Origin: Glandiceps talaboti
Lineage: Eukaryota; Hemichordata; Enteropneusta; Spengelidae
Reading direction: 5' to 3'
Length of the DNA: 64,000 nt
Assembly: GCF_964340395.1 (NCBI RefSeq)
Contig: NC_135549.1
Span: 17,628,342-17,692,341 of the forward strand
Shown here: positions 33,322 to 44,100 of the stretch, piece by piece
How positions within the stretch are numbered: the stretch's first letter is position 1
How the letters are laid out: every line of letters starts with the position of its first letter
The notes under the pieces: generated by a model
What the model was told of the DNA's origin: nothing
Database searches by the model: none
The model's input: only the letters and a program-made list of their open reading frames with translations
Translations under genes and position numbers: made by a program

Positions 33322-34853
33322 GTCTGACCCTCGACAGTAAGGCCAAACTGGCATTTTACTTGCTGTATAGTTGATGAATTATTGACTTGCGATAATCACA
33401 TGAATGGTGTTGAACTATGTAGAACTCCTAAACATTCTAAGAATTTCTGGTATTATAGAGAAGAAGATGGCCAATGGAAAGAAGAACAAAAATTAGAAGC
33501 ACATAGTGATTGGGTTAGAGATGTAGCGTGGGCACCCTCTATCGGTTTACCTCATAGTACTATTGCAAGTTGTTCACAAGATGGTAGAGTTATTATATGG
33601 ACCAGTGATGATAGCACAAATAGTATGTGGACTCCAAAGGTGAGTTGATTTATGTTTACAAAGGTATCTATAATCTTAGCTTCACGGCCAATCTCTGCTT
33701 GTTAAGAGTCTGGAAAGGTATATATATAAAAGTGAATTTTATTACACTTCCTGTTTAGGGCGGAACACTTTCCCTGACACTTTTATGTATACAACGTGTA
33801 GTAACTAGATTATATACATTGGGTTGTTTGTGTTGTAATTAAAAAGTAACCTGAAAACTGATATTGCCCACTGCTTTGTTGTAATGTTGACTTCCTGAGG
33901 CATAACTTTGTAAGGTCCACTGTACTGCATAGCTATTATGTAAACACCATAAGGCCATTTGTATGCAGCCATACTTATATATTCTGGTTTATCAGAAAAA
34001 CAACAACAAAAGATTGTACAGTTTTGCCATTGGGGGCGCTGTTCAGAAATGGGTGGGCATGATAATTGAGCAATATAGCCACCTGTGAAATACTCGTTAT
34101 TTCCCATTGTTTTACAGAAAAGTTTGGTTGCATTCTCAACCAGTTGAAACATAAATTAATGCTAGCTTTGTTTCAGATTAAGTGATTTTCAGGAACTCAG
34201 GGAATTGTGTCTAGCGACATTTTGTTGACTGCTTTATGTACTGTTGAGATTTAGCCCACATTTTTCATCATCTAGAGTACCCCTTGTAACATTACTTTTG
34301 AAAATGATGGGGGGGGGGGGGGGGGGGAGACCAGGTATGGTGAATTATAACATGTATTTATTAGTTATAAAGTATATGTTGAATATTAAATCATGTAATT
34401 ACTATTTGTTTTAAATTTAGATTCTCAATAAATTTAATGATGTTGTATGGCATGTGAGTTGGTCTGTTACTGGTAATATCCTAGCAGTGTCTGGAGGTGA
34501 TAACAAGGTATGTAAAAAACCCAGAAAGTCTCAAGAGTCCCTTGTTGAAATCTTGTCAAAGATGTAGAACTTCAATAGTAAATGTATTGGTACAGGAGTA
34601 AATTGACGCTTGTATATCAAAGAGGCATGTAACTGAAAATTTGGGCCAGGTTACTTTTCAGAAGAGTCCAAAAACATTAAAAGTGAGAGTCATGATGTTT
34701 AGTTGATAGACCATTGCGTTGTTAATATTTGTGTTTGATTGTGTCTTACAGGTTAGTTTATGGAAGGAGTCTTTGGAAGGCCAATGGGTGTGCGTCAGCG
34801 ATGTCAACAAAGGTCAAGGTCAAACTCAAGCTGAAGGACAGCCTGAACAGTAA
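26968..34853 (+). CDS. SEC13: SEC13, COPII coat / nuclear pore WD40 protein (317 aa)
   Basis: Nine exons: 26968-26970 (ATG only), 30075-30119, 30659-30774, 31110-31261, 31937-32070, 32742-32875, 33459-33639, 34421-34507, 34752-34853. Phases agree and total 318 codons. The protein starts [16 protein letters not shown] and carries six WD-type blades. Recognisable stretches include [73 protein letters not shown] and [15 protein letters not shown]. It ends with a short hydrophilic tail ([11 protein letters not shown]). Length and order match the family, in which a seventh blade is supplied by SEC31 or NUP145C/NUP96. Known roles: outer COPII cage, Y-shaped nucleoporin complex and GATOR2. A 2 kb foldback transposon sits in intron 1. 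Intron 6 holds CATCT and CTGT microsatellites. The first exon codes only for Met, so exon 1 is otherwise 5' UTR. Confidence 0.96.
27150..27661. repeat. Two related hairpins in SEC13 intron 1
   Basis: At 27601-27661 ATGGGTGTATCAGTGA is followed by a ~28-bp spacer, itself palindromic around GGTAGCTACC, then TCACTGATATATCCAT. At 27151-27180 TGGACGTATTAG and CTAATACATCCA form a shorter hairpin of similar sequence. They look like a long and a collapsed copy of one palindromic element. No convincing target duplication was seen. Confidence 0.6.
27512..27543. mobile_element. 32-bp palindromic insertion (CATAGACCCTCC family) with 7-bp target duplication
   Basis: CATAGACCCTCCAC, a short spacer, then GTGGAGGGTCTATG, flanked on both sides by GGGTACT (27505-27511 and 27544-27550). 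Same terminal sequence as the site at 16534. Confidence 0.75.
27757..29751. mobile_element. ~2-kb DNA transposon with ~500-bp terminal inverted repeats
   Basis: The left arm begins GGTCCGTGTATA (27757) and the right arm ends TATACACGGACC (29751). Arms ~27757-28252 and ~29248-29751 are reverse complements with few differences. Each is filled with CGAAAAACGAAAAAC motifs. The direct repeat TAACAC directly flanks both ends (27751-27756, 29752-29757), a 6-bp target duplication. The ~1 kb interior holds a C-run (28298-28317), GC-rich sequence and a short transposase-like relic. It is inserted in SEC13 intron 1 and is non-autonomous as seen. Confidence 0.85.
28423..28569 (+). pseudogene. Short relic frame inside the foldback transposon, possibly transposase/integrase N-terminus
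   Basis: A 48-codon frame after a TAA and ending in TAG reads in part [16 protein letters not shown], then [13 protein letters not shown]. The G-x-S-x-R-S-V-R-R pattern with a following LDDAV segment resembles helix-turn-helix N-termini of some animal integrase/transposase-like proteins. The match is from memory of the pattern only. No DDE or DDD catalytic region follows, so if real it is a broken remnant or captured piece. Confidence 0.3.
32241..32252. mobile_element. 12-bp CATAGACCCTCC insertion flanked by 7-bp repeats
   Basis: GGTAGAC (32234-32240), CATAGACCCTCC, GGTAGAC (32253-32259), in SEC13 intron 5. It is one arm of the palindrome found at 16534 and 27512. A weak inverted partner (ggagggtctgtc) lies near 32337, so the 12-mer could instead be the left end of a ~110-bp element, but the immediate 7-bp repeat favours a mini-insertion. 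Confidence 0.6.
33037..33322. repeat. (CATCT)n and (CTGT)n microsatellites
   Basis: About nine CATCT units (33040-33086), an irregular TCTG/TTTG stretch, then a long CTGT tract to ~33322, in SEC13 intron 6. The Ser/Leu/Cys-rich frames on plus and Arg/Gln/Thr/Asp-rich frames on minus are artefacts. Confidence 0.95.
34308..34327. repeat. Poly-G tract
   Basis: An ~18-nt G run in SEC13 intron 7. It is one of several homopolymer G/C runs in the window and may form a G-quadruplex when single-stranded. Confidence 0.8.
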
Positions 34854-35533
34854 TGCAATCTTTGGACCGTATCTTAAGATATCACAAACAGTGTACTATC
34901 TAAGCCACTTTGGCACACCACCAATGCACAGCAAGTTCTTGTGACACACCAATATTTGTGTTCCCCCTCTCTCTCTTATAAATATGGTGACTCACAAGAA
35001 CAACAGTTTTTGACCATCAACAGAAATTTTGACTTCCATCAGTGGGCACACTGATCAACAACACAATGTCTGAATTAATGGTGAACAAAATGAGGACAGT
35101 AACACATATGGTGTAACTAACCATGATGAGAGACAGTCATACAGTCTTCTCTCTGTCAACTAGGAACATACCATATACCGGCACATAATATGAGACATTC
35201 CTTTTACACCGTTTTGATCAGCATACCCTTCGAGTATCTCAACAAGCCTGAAGACTTGTCATGTTTTCACTATCAAAATATATATTAAAACTGTTTGGAA
35301 AAAAGTCCCTGAGATGCAAAACTAATGGAAGATTCAATGTTTTTTGTACTCATTATTGCCGACTAGCAAAGTGACAGACATTGTTTTATCGGCCACACTA
35401 GGTCATCTGTCTAATAATTTCTGTTTATTTCTCAATCATAGTAATTCAGAATTTCTGGTCCAAGTAACGTTTTAAGAGAAGACAGTTAATTGAGATAGCC
35501 GACCAGTATGTCATTGTCTTTTAAATGTTTGTC

Positions 35534-35539
35534 AATAAA
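35534..35539 (+). terminator. SEC13: Candidate SEC13 poly(A) signal AATAAA
   Basis: AATAAA about 680 bp after the stop codon, followed by a T/GT-rich stretch (gtaatgttttgtat). It gives a plausible 3' UTR of ~0.7 kb with no other gene features in between. Choice among weaker upstream hexamers is uncertain. Confidence 0.5.
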
Positions 35540-35588
35540 TACTGTAATGTTTTGTATACACACATAGCTTGGTGGTGCTTATTTTGAT

Positions 35589-35606
35589 CATAGACCCTCC
35601 ACTATG
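35589..35606. mobile_element. 18-bp CATAGACCCTCC-family insertion with near-perfect 7-bp flanks
   Basis: CATAGACCCTCCACTATG is flanked by TTTTGAT on the left and GTTTGAT on the right (6 of 7 match). It lies ~50 bp past the SEC13 poly(A) signal. The left arm is complete and the right arm is shortened to CTATG, so the length is intermediate between the 12- and 29-bp sites. Confidence 0.55.
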
Positions 35607-35613
35607 GTTTGAT

Positions 35614-36690
35614 GTAGCATCTTCATACAGACAAGTTGCTCAGTACATTTTATACCATGGTTTGCCAAATAGCATGAACACTTTGCTGAGATGCATGTTT
35701 CTATGAGTGAGACAATAGGTTGAGATCCTTATCAAAGCTGACCAGTCATCCCCACTGAGTGACACAACAACAGCTCACACAGTCAGGTGCTAAGTCATAC
35801 ACAATACAACCATGGTGCAACTGAAGTATTGATGAAACCACACACACAACTTTACTCAACATCTACATCTGTGTTCATCTTATTATCTGACAGTGTGTGT
35901 GCTGCTATTGTGTCACTCAGTGGGGATGACTGGTCAGTTTTGAAAAGGATCTCATCCAGTTACTTCTAATGTTGCCTAGCTCATTTAAACAACGTATGTC
36001 CCCCAGCGCAGAGTTCATACTATTTGGCAAACTGTTGTATAGTGCACAACTGAATGTCAAAGTTCAGTAGTGCTAGTGATGTTGTAAAATGTTTGTTTGT
36101 GTGTTAGTGAATGACTTCAGGTCAAAAATCACCAGACTGATCGCCTTGCCTATTTCTTGGTGGGGACATTACTTTATACTTAGGGTGTCTAGTTGGTAAA
36201 TTGTTCAAATCAAAATGTTCATACCACACATTAGTGATTTTTGGTTAACTCAAAAACATTAGAACCAGTGGGTTCCATTATATTTAGAAATGTTCGGGTT
36301 TTGACCTAACATTTCTATGTCTCACCGATTTTTCCTTTGAAAAAGAGTATTTATTCGAAACGTCGGATTTAACAGCTATTTATACGGACTGATTTATTAG
36401 TTCCATATGCATTTCTTTTTAGAACCAGTGGGTAGATTGACCTGAAATTTGGTGTGGATGTTTCTTGGGATGTTAAGATGAATTGTTCATGACAATGATG
36501 TCAAAGATAAATTAGCTCTAAAATGTGATTTTATTAAAGTGTTAACTTCAGTACTAGCCTGAATCATGCATGACGTCATAAATAGGCAGTTTGCTCATTT
36601 GTAAACTTTGACATCATTAACAGTTACATACTAATATGTGTACTAGAGACATGTACAGGCAATGTGACCATTTGTATGTTTGTGGCATGA
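35614..36690. other. Intergenic between SEC13 and the CELSR 3' side
   Basis: No gene is seen. Around 36330-36375 there is ttttcctttgaaaaagagta...ttcgaaacgtcgg, similar to the 3' part of hammerhead-bearing retroelement tails (GAAACGTC), but the CTGATGA half is degenerate. Two inverted partial matches, agtgacacaac and tgtcactcagtgggg, occur near 35760 and 35915. Confidence 0.4.
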
Positions 36691-37590
36691 ACAGGCAATG
36701 TACTCCTTTGTTTTGTATACTTGTGACATCATAAACAGGCAATGTTCTCATTTGAATACTTGTGACATCATAAACAGGTAATGTTCTCATTTGAATACTT
36801 GTGACATCATAAACAGGTAATGTTCTCATTTGAATACTTGTGACATCATAAACAGGCAATGTTCTCATTTGAATACTTGGGACATCATAAACAGGCAATG
36901 TTCTCATTTGAATACTTGGGACATCATAAACAGGCAATGTTCTCATTTGAATACTTGTGACATCATAAACAGGTAATGTTCTCATTAGAATACTTGCGAC
37001 ATCATAAACAGGCAATGTTCTCATTTGAATACTTGGGACATCATAAACAGGTAATGTGCTCATTTGAATACTTGTGACATAAACAGGCAATGTTCTCATT
37101 TGAATACTTGTGACATCATAAACAGGCAATGTGCTCATTTGAATACTTGTGACATCATAAACAGGCAATGTGCTCATTTGAATACTTGTGACATCATAAA
37201 CAGGTAATGTGCTCATTTGAATACTTGGGACATCATAAACAGGTAATGTGCTCATTTGAATACTTGTGACATCATAAACAGGCAATGTGCTCATTTGAAT
37301 ACTTGTGACATCATAAACAGGCAATGTGCTCATTTGAATACTTGTGACATCATAAACAGGCAATGTGCTCATTTGAATACTTGTGACATAAACAGGTAAT
37401 GTGCTCATTTGAATACTTGTGACATCATAAACAGGTAATGTACTCATTTGAATACTTGTGACATCATAAACAGGTAATGTGCTCATTTGAATACTTGTGA
37501 TATCATAAACAGGTAATGTGCTCATTTGAATACTTATGACATCATAAACAGGTAATGTGCTCATTTGAATACTTGTGACATAATAAACTG
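36690..37590. repeat. 39-bp minisatellite, about 23 copies
   Basis: Unit: catttgaatacttgtgacat, then cataaacaggcaatgtgct. Because 39 is a multiple of three, the minus strand keeps a 345-codon frame (36617-37654) of a repeating 13-residue unit. The two shortened units lose exactly 3 bp. I treat it as non-coding satellite: no signal, domain or splice context, and degenerate copies continue outside the frame to ~37840. Confidence 0.9.
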
Positions 37591-37659
37591 TCAATTTGTA
37601 AATCTGTGATACCACAAGCAGGCAATACCTCATTTCAATATTGGCAACTCCCATTCACA

Positions 37660-39830
37660 TATATATGACATCATAAGCAGGCAATCTACTCTTTGGAATA
37701 TTTGTGACATCATAATCAAGCAATTTACTCATTCAGACATGTGATGACATAAACTGGCCATGTGCTTATTTATTTGTGTACTCGAGACATCACAAGCTCG
37801 CAATAGCTCATTTGAATATTTGTGACATCATAAATTCTGTGTGTGTATGTGTGTGTGTGTGTGTCCTTGTATAGATATTTAAGGATACAAAAACCAAGGA
37901 ATCTCGGGTTAATTTGTCAAGGTGACATTTTAATAAAAAGCCATCCATCTTGCGTCATAAAAGAAATATATTACAAGCTTTGAATGGTCCTGGTCTGGCA
38001 ACAGACTTAAAATACACATTAAAAAAAATTACTGTACACAAAAAATTAGACATACAACAAGTACGAATTGAATATTCTACATCCACAAAATGGACTACAT
38101 TTTACAAACTAAGCAAGTGACGAGACTTTTTAATTTTTTTTTGTAAACAATTTAACTAGACACTTTGGACTAAATTCTCCAACAACTGATTTCAATATTT
38201 TTTACACAAACAAAGTTCAGTCTCCATGGAGTCAACAATTAAAATGAGCGCCAAAGATTTGCTCTGTACAATGTGACACTAAGTATTTCAAAATGACATT
38301 GATTCACAAATACAGTTCAAATATTAAAGGACAAGCTCCACATCTAGTACGAATGTTTTTTTTTTCCCCTGACAAACTAACACCGATAGCTACAATTATA
38401 GGATCAGTTGCAAGTATTCAATACAATGGGCATTTTTTTTGTACATAAAAAACACTGACTTTTTTCTTGTCATCACGATCTGAAGTTAATAGGAATAGTA
38501 TTATTACGACTGACAGACCATCATAAAGGAGTGTGATGGAAAATTCCATTCCACATGCTTTGTAAACTAGATTTAAAATTTTTTGTTCAATTATTTAAAG
38601 ACAACATATTTAGAATTGAATTGGATTTTACTGGTTCCCTTCATCTATCACATCTACCTGAGCTAAAAACAATGAGTAATAAATAAACAAGCTGGCTTCA
38701 CGACATATTTTGACAATTTTTTTTTAGGAACAATACGTCTGTAGTATTCCCAAATCCTGTAATCTGTACACAGTGTGCTGTGAAGACTAGAGGAGCCACA
38801 TATACAAATACAAAATTCATTGCTGAAAATAACTTTTCATGATTTCCGTTTCGTTCTCTTTAAATATTAAGTTCACAGTTTTCACCAAAAAAACTGTCAA
38901 TTTTAAGGACTCATCCTTGTGTGTTGATTGATAATAGATTCATGATGTCATTATAATTTAGTTCATGTTAATATCTTCTTTTAATATAAAATCAGAACCC
39001 TTTTTAAAAGGGACACTATAATTATTAGTCTTAGAGGTTCAACAAAATTCTTCAAAAGACTTCAAATCTTACAGTTGTTTAATATATTTCATGTGTTTCC
39101 CTCCTATCCCTGGCAAGTTTTTCTGTTCTCTTCTCATTGATTTTTTTTCCTTCAAAATATGATGCATGTTCCACTTGAATTACATTCAAAAACTGGATGC
39201 AAACATTTGGGCAATAAGTTGCAGCCGGAATAACAACCTTGGGTTTCTTCCACAAAAGTAAAACACAATACAAAATATAAAAAAAAAAATCTACAATATA
39301 TTATAAATCTCTTGAGGAGCTGTGTACTGGTTTTAAAAAACTACACAAACAAGATGAACAGAACAACATGGTTCAGAATCCTACAAAAAATTAATAGTGT
39401 TTATTTAAAATCATTTCTGATGTCTGCTTCTCAACAACTGAAGATGTCGTATGGAACGTGGTGAACTAAAGTGAAATTAAAGACTGGAAGACTAGTTTAG
39501 GCAGTTTACGCATAGGCTGGGCACTGGTTGGGTTTTCCCCTTCAGCTTTCGAGTTAGCATTGACTGTGAAACACAGATGACACGTTTCGTGTCACTAGGT
39601 AATATTATAAACTGTGCTCTCAATTTTATCCTAAAAGAAATGAAATGTCAAAAGACAGACAAGATCTTTCTCTTTACAAAAAGAATGAATTTATGGACAA
39701 GACATTGCAATCAGTACAAGCAATTACTTCAATAACAGTATGACTAGTGCATAGTAAAAATTCCATGGTGAGTCTTCTGTTCCGTTGTAGGCAAGTCCGT
39801 CATCAATATCTATGTTTAGTTGTGCAGTTG
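37660..39830 (-). other. Probable 3' UTR or downstream flank of the CELSR gene
   Basis: AT-rich, no coding frames above 65 codons. Minus-strand AATAAA hexamers occur at several places (for example near 39397 and 37752), so the transcript end cannot be fixed. A CELSR 3' UTR of 1.8-3.3 kb would be needed to reach here. Confidence 0.35.
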
Positions 39831-39834
39831 ATTG

Positions 39835-40330
39835 GCCATCATACATGGAGTCGGTTCTTTAGTTGTTTAACCATAATATGGCGAGTCTGTAGTCCGGTTT
39901 GTTGGCCGTAAATCAATAATAATCTTGTCAAGTTGTTTGGCTGTAATTTAGCAAGTCCGTTCTCAAGTTGTCCGACCATAATTGAGTGAGTTTTTTGTTC
40001 AGTTGTTTGGGCCATAATAAGTAAGTCTGTTTGTTGTCCAGTAATTTGGCCATAATTAAGCAAGTCTGTTGTCCAGTGTTTGGCCGTAATTAGGCAAGTC
40101 TGTTGTCCAGTGTTTGGCCATAATTCAGCAAGTCTGTTGTCCAGTGTTTGGCCATAATTCAGCAAGTCTGTTGTCCAGTGTTTGGCCATAATTCAGCAAG
40201 TCTGTTGTCCAGTGTTTGGCCATAATTCAGTAAGTCTGTTGTCCAGTGTTTGGCCATAATTCAGCAAGTCTGTTGTCCAGTGTTTGGCTGTAATTCAGCA
40301 AGTCTGTTGTCCAGTAATTTGGCCATATAC
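39835..40330. repeat. 34-bp minisatellite
   Basis: Units of cataattcagcaagtctgtt then gtccagtgtttggc. Seven are near-perfect (40040-40320), with degenerate copies to the left. The 116-codon minus-strand frame over it is repeat-derived. It may lie in the CELSR 3' UTR. Confidence 0.88.
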
Positions 40331-41193
40331 ATCTAATGTCGAATTGTTTGATCACTAAGTTCCGTCTATCCAGTATTTGGTCCTATTTACATAGAGCTTC
40401 ACCTAATGCTGGTATGTTCATCTTGTTTGTCGTCTTCTTTTGACCACTTATCATACAGATGTCTCATTACTACTGTTTCTGTAAAGGGAAAATACACAGT
40501 TCATTAAAGATCGATTCTAGCTGCTCTTTGGGCAATCTGTTTAAAATGTGATGACATGGCAATGACATATGTATGTAGTTATCTCATTTTTTTCTGCAAA
40601 AATAACCACCACCACCACCAGCATAAATTATGCAAAATAGTCTAGCAAGTTTGGTGAGTATGTCTTCTTTGATTCTCTGATTTTCTGTTGATCAAACTGA
40701 TACACTAGACGTTCTGTACACAATGAATGAAAGCAAGGTCTGAGTTTGACTTTATATTCTTTATTAAGCTAAAGATCCAGTGATTAACAATACAGGCAGC
40801 TATGTATGTAGACAACATAAACATGATTTTTTGTGTGTGTGAAAGGTGTCAACAATAGTTACATCCAGACGAGTTATTTAATAATAATGTCTAATTTTCC
40901 CCTGCATTGTCTGCCCCCAAAAAACCAGTTCACCTGACAAGTCCTAAAGTGTTAGTCTGCCAAATTTTACATGCACCAAAATGACTACGTTCACAGTACC
41001 ACACACCTTCTATGTATCCCTAATGGCCATCCTTAAAGAATAGCAGTCTGGGCAAATAAACTTGACAGAAAATTTCTACAAGCAAAGATGGCTATATTAT
41101 ATATGGTTGGCTTTCTCATTACATTAATTTAATAAATAGCAAGCTATTTTTGACAACGGCACAACAAAACTACACAAGATGTCTCAAAATATC

Positions 41194-44100
41194 TTACTCT
41201 GAGTCCGAGACATTGCCATTTGGTCGTAATACTTGAACAGCTATTTGGTCAGAACCTGGCACTGTATGTAACTTAGACAGGATGGATGGCTGGGGTATAC
41301 TAGTACTGCTAGAAGCTAGTGATGAGTGGCTCTGATGTGGTCCGCCTCCTCCGTATTTGTTATGATGGAGATCGTTATAACTGGGAAGGTTGGAGTGTTC
41401 AGGTAAACTGTCCACTCTTTCAGGAATTGGAAGTGGGATAATATTTCTACTGCTTCCATTCACAGCTACAACAAAATCAAAACAAGGGTTGAGTTAGTAA
41501 ATGAGTTAGTTAGTTAGTAGTTATTTTGATGTAATGGTTACTACTATTCAGTGATCGGAACACAACATGGTTCAGTTACTCAATTAGTTATTTCTCTAGT
41601 AATAGTTGAGCCTTCAATTTCCTACGATAGACATAAATTAAAACTATTGTCATAACATGTTGAAACAATAGACAGTCATAAGCTATAGGCCATTCCTGAC
41701 TGCAAACAGGAAATTGAGAATACAGCACCCTCACTGAAATAGGCCTTTCCAAACGTTGCCATGGTGGCACTCTACTTCCTGTCTGTGTGTACCTTGGGGG
41801 TATATTTGGTATAGGTTACTCTGCTTTCCTTGATGTCTGAACAATATGAAAAACATCCCTGATTTACACTTCTACATAATACTAAGGGATAAAGCTCTTC
41901 AGAAATGGTACTATGAGGTGATGATATCCCAAATTTCTGCGAGGGCGCAGTATTCTCAATTTCCTGCCTTTTTGCAGTCTGCAATGGCCTATTGGGGGTA
42001 TCATCACCTCATTGCTTTGCCCCTTGGTATTCTGTAGAAGAGTAAATCAGGGATGTTTTTCGTATTATTCAGACATCGAGGAAAGCAGCAGTGCTCTATG
42101 ATTAATCAAGTAACCTATACCATGTATACCCCCCCAAGGTACACACAGACAGGAAGTAGACCGTCACCATGGCAAATTTTGGAAAGACCTATTGAATACA
42201 CGTTTCTTGGTAACCTACAGCCTCAGTAGAGTAGCTCTCTGAAAGCTAGTTCCATAAACTTACAGTGTACTGTTTTAGGACTTCCACTGTTTACATTATC
42301 TTGATCACTGGGTGATTAGATTCACACAACAGAGGAACTGCTATCACCCACTTGTGTAATACACAGCTTGGAACAACAGTAGTTTTAGCTTGTGTCTCTC
42401 TTAGTAAACTGAAGCCTCGATTACCAGAGTAGCACAGTATCAGTTAGTTGGTGTGATGTTTAGCTTCGACAACTTCATCTAAATACTAAACTATTTATAT
42501 GACATTACGAGATCAGCAAAAGGAAATTGTTTGCAAGTATCACTTTCTCAGTTGTGAAATAACACGACTTACAATGACTGACAGAACCTTTATTTGTGTT
42601 TATCATAGAGTGACACCAAAAAGTAAGCCTACCTGGTCTATGGTGCGTTGAAGAATTAGATAAATTACTAGTTGACAAATTAGATGCTGACGTATTTGTA
42701 TTGTACGTTCTATTCAAATCATTTAATTGTCTCGATGAACTTCTTTCTCCGTTAATTTCTTTTGGAGGATGAGTCATCTTTTTTAATATTCCTGGGCGAG
42801 GTGTGGGTTTGGATTCACTCTCGCTGGCAGTGGTAGAAAATGTTTCCCCTGGCCATCGACTCTTCTTGGTACTGTTCTCAACGGGTGCTGTATTCACACC
42901 TAGTCAAAGATAAATCGCACGATGATCAGTATTAAAGTTTAACAAGATTTCAATTCAGGTAGGTTGGTAGTAAAACAAAATCACTCTTCCTTTTAATTTG
43001 AAACTGTTCATGTTAAGAATTCACAGAGCTTTTTCAGATTTCCAAAAGAAAAACTGTAGTACACGCTTTACAAGATGTCAGAGGAAATTTGGAATTTGCT
43101 TCCAGAGAATTTTTGACTCTGTGAGTAGAAATTTTCATTCGTAAAAACTGTACTTATTTTCTTTTTGTAATCAGAAGTCAAAGTATTAACTTTTTGTACT
43201 GGCAGGTGGAAATAAAAATTTAGTATTTCAAAGGAAATGAGTACAGCAACCATACGATATATTTTGTGGTCACTACGACATCCTTTACACAGTTGGATTA
43301 TTTTCATCTTGCATTGCAATTTTTGTGATTTGTTCCACTACCAACCAACCAACCAACCAACCAACCATAGTCCCATTACCAAGTGGACACCCTGAGAGAC
43401 TTTTTTGTTCTTCTAAGCAAGTGCATTTAAAGATTGCTGTTTTGTACTATCATTTGTATGCATCACGCTACTACTTGGTGGATGAGAGCTAGAATCAGCT
43501 GTATGCATGTTGGCTTTGTAATTCACATTCATACCACTGTTTTTGTGTATTACAATATATACTGTTAGCATTCTGTATGTTTTGTAGTGTACAATGTTCT
43601 ACAGTCCATGAGTTGTCAATAGGCATCATGAAAATAGATATTTAGAAGCTGGATTGAATTTGTTGGACAATGAAAAAAAAAAAGCTGCAATATGTAAAGT
43701 GACAACCAGAATGGATTAATGATTATGCTGATCAATTCTTCGGACAGATATCTCAATTTTGCAAAAAAATTTATTACATTATGAAACTTTTTTAGACACA
43801 GTTTAAATGCACACAGAGGGAAACAGGACAAAACAATCAGTACCTGAAAAATTTAGAATTGTTGAAAAATGATGAGAAATGTTTACGACTTGGGAAAAAT
43901 GAACGAAATAATTTTCATGCATTGGGGCAAAAATAACACAATTTGTAAATGTATAAGAGTCTTAGGATATCTGAAGGCGGTGTTTGGCACTGTACTGAAT
44001 ATATCAAATAACATCAAAATGTAACCACAGAAAATTGTACACAATTGTTCTATACCAATATAATACAAATTATAACACATATAAAAGACATACGCTTGTA

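Noticed and set aside
32904-33374. Cys/Leu/Ser-rich and Arg/Gln/Thr/Asp-rich frames of ~100-156 codons
   Set aside because: Translation of CTGT and CATCT microsatellites in SEC13 intron 6.
36617-37654. 345-codon minus-strand open frame with a 13-residue repeat
   Set aside because: It is a 39-bp minisatellite; 39 is divisible by three, so an open frame is expected by default. There is no start context, signal peptide or splice support, and degenerate units outside the frame continue the same satellite.
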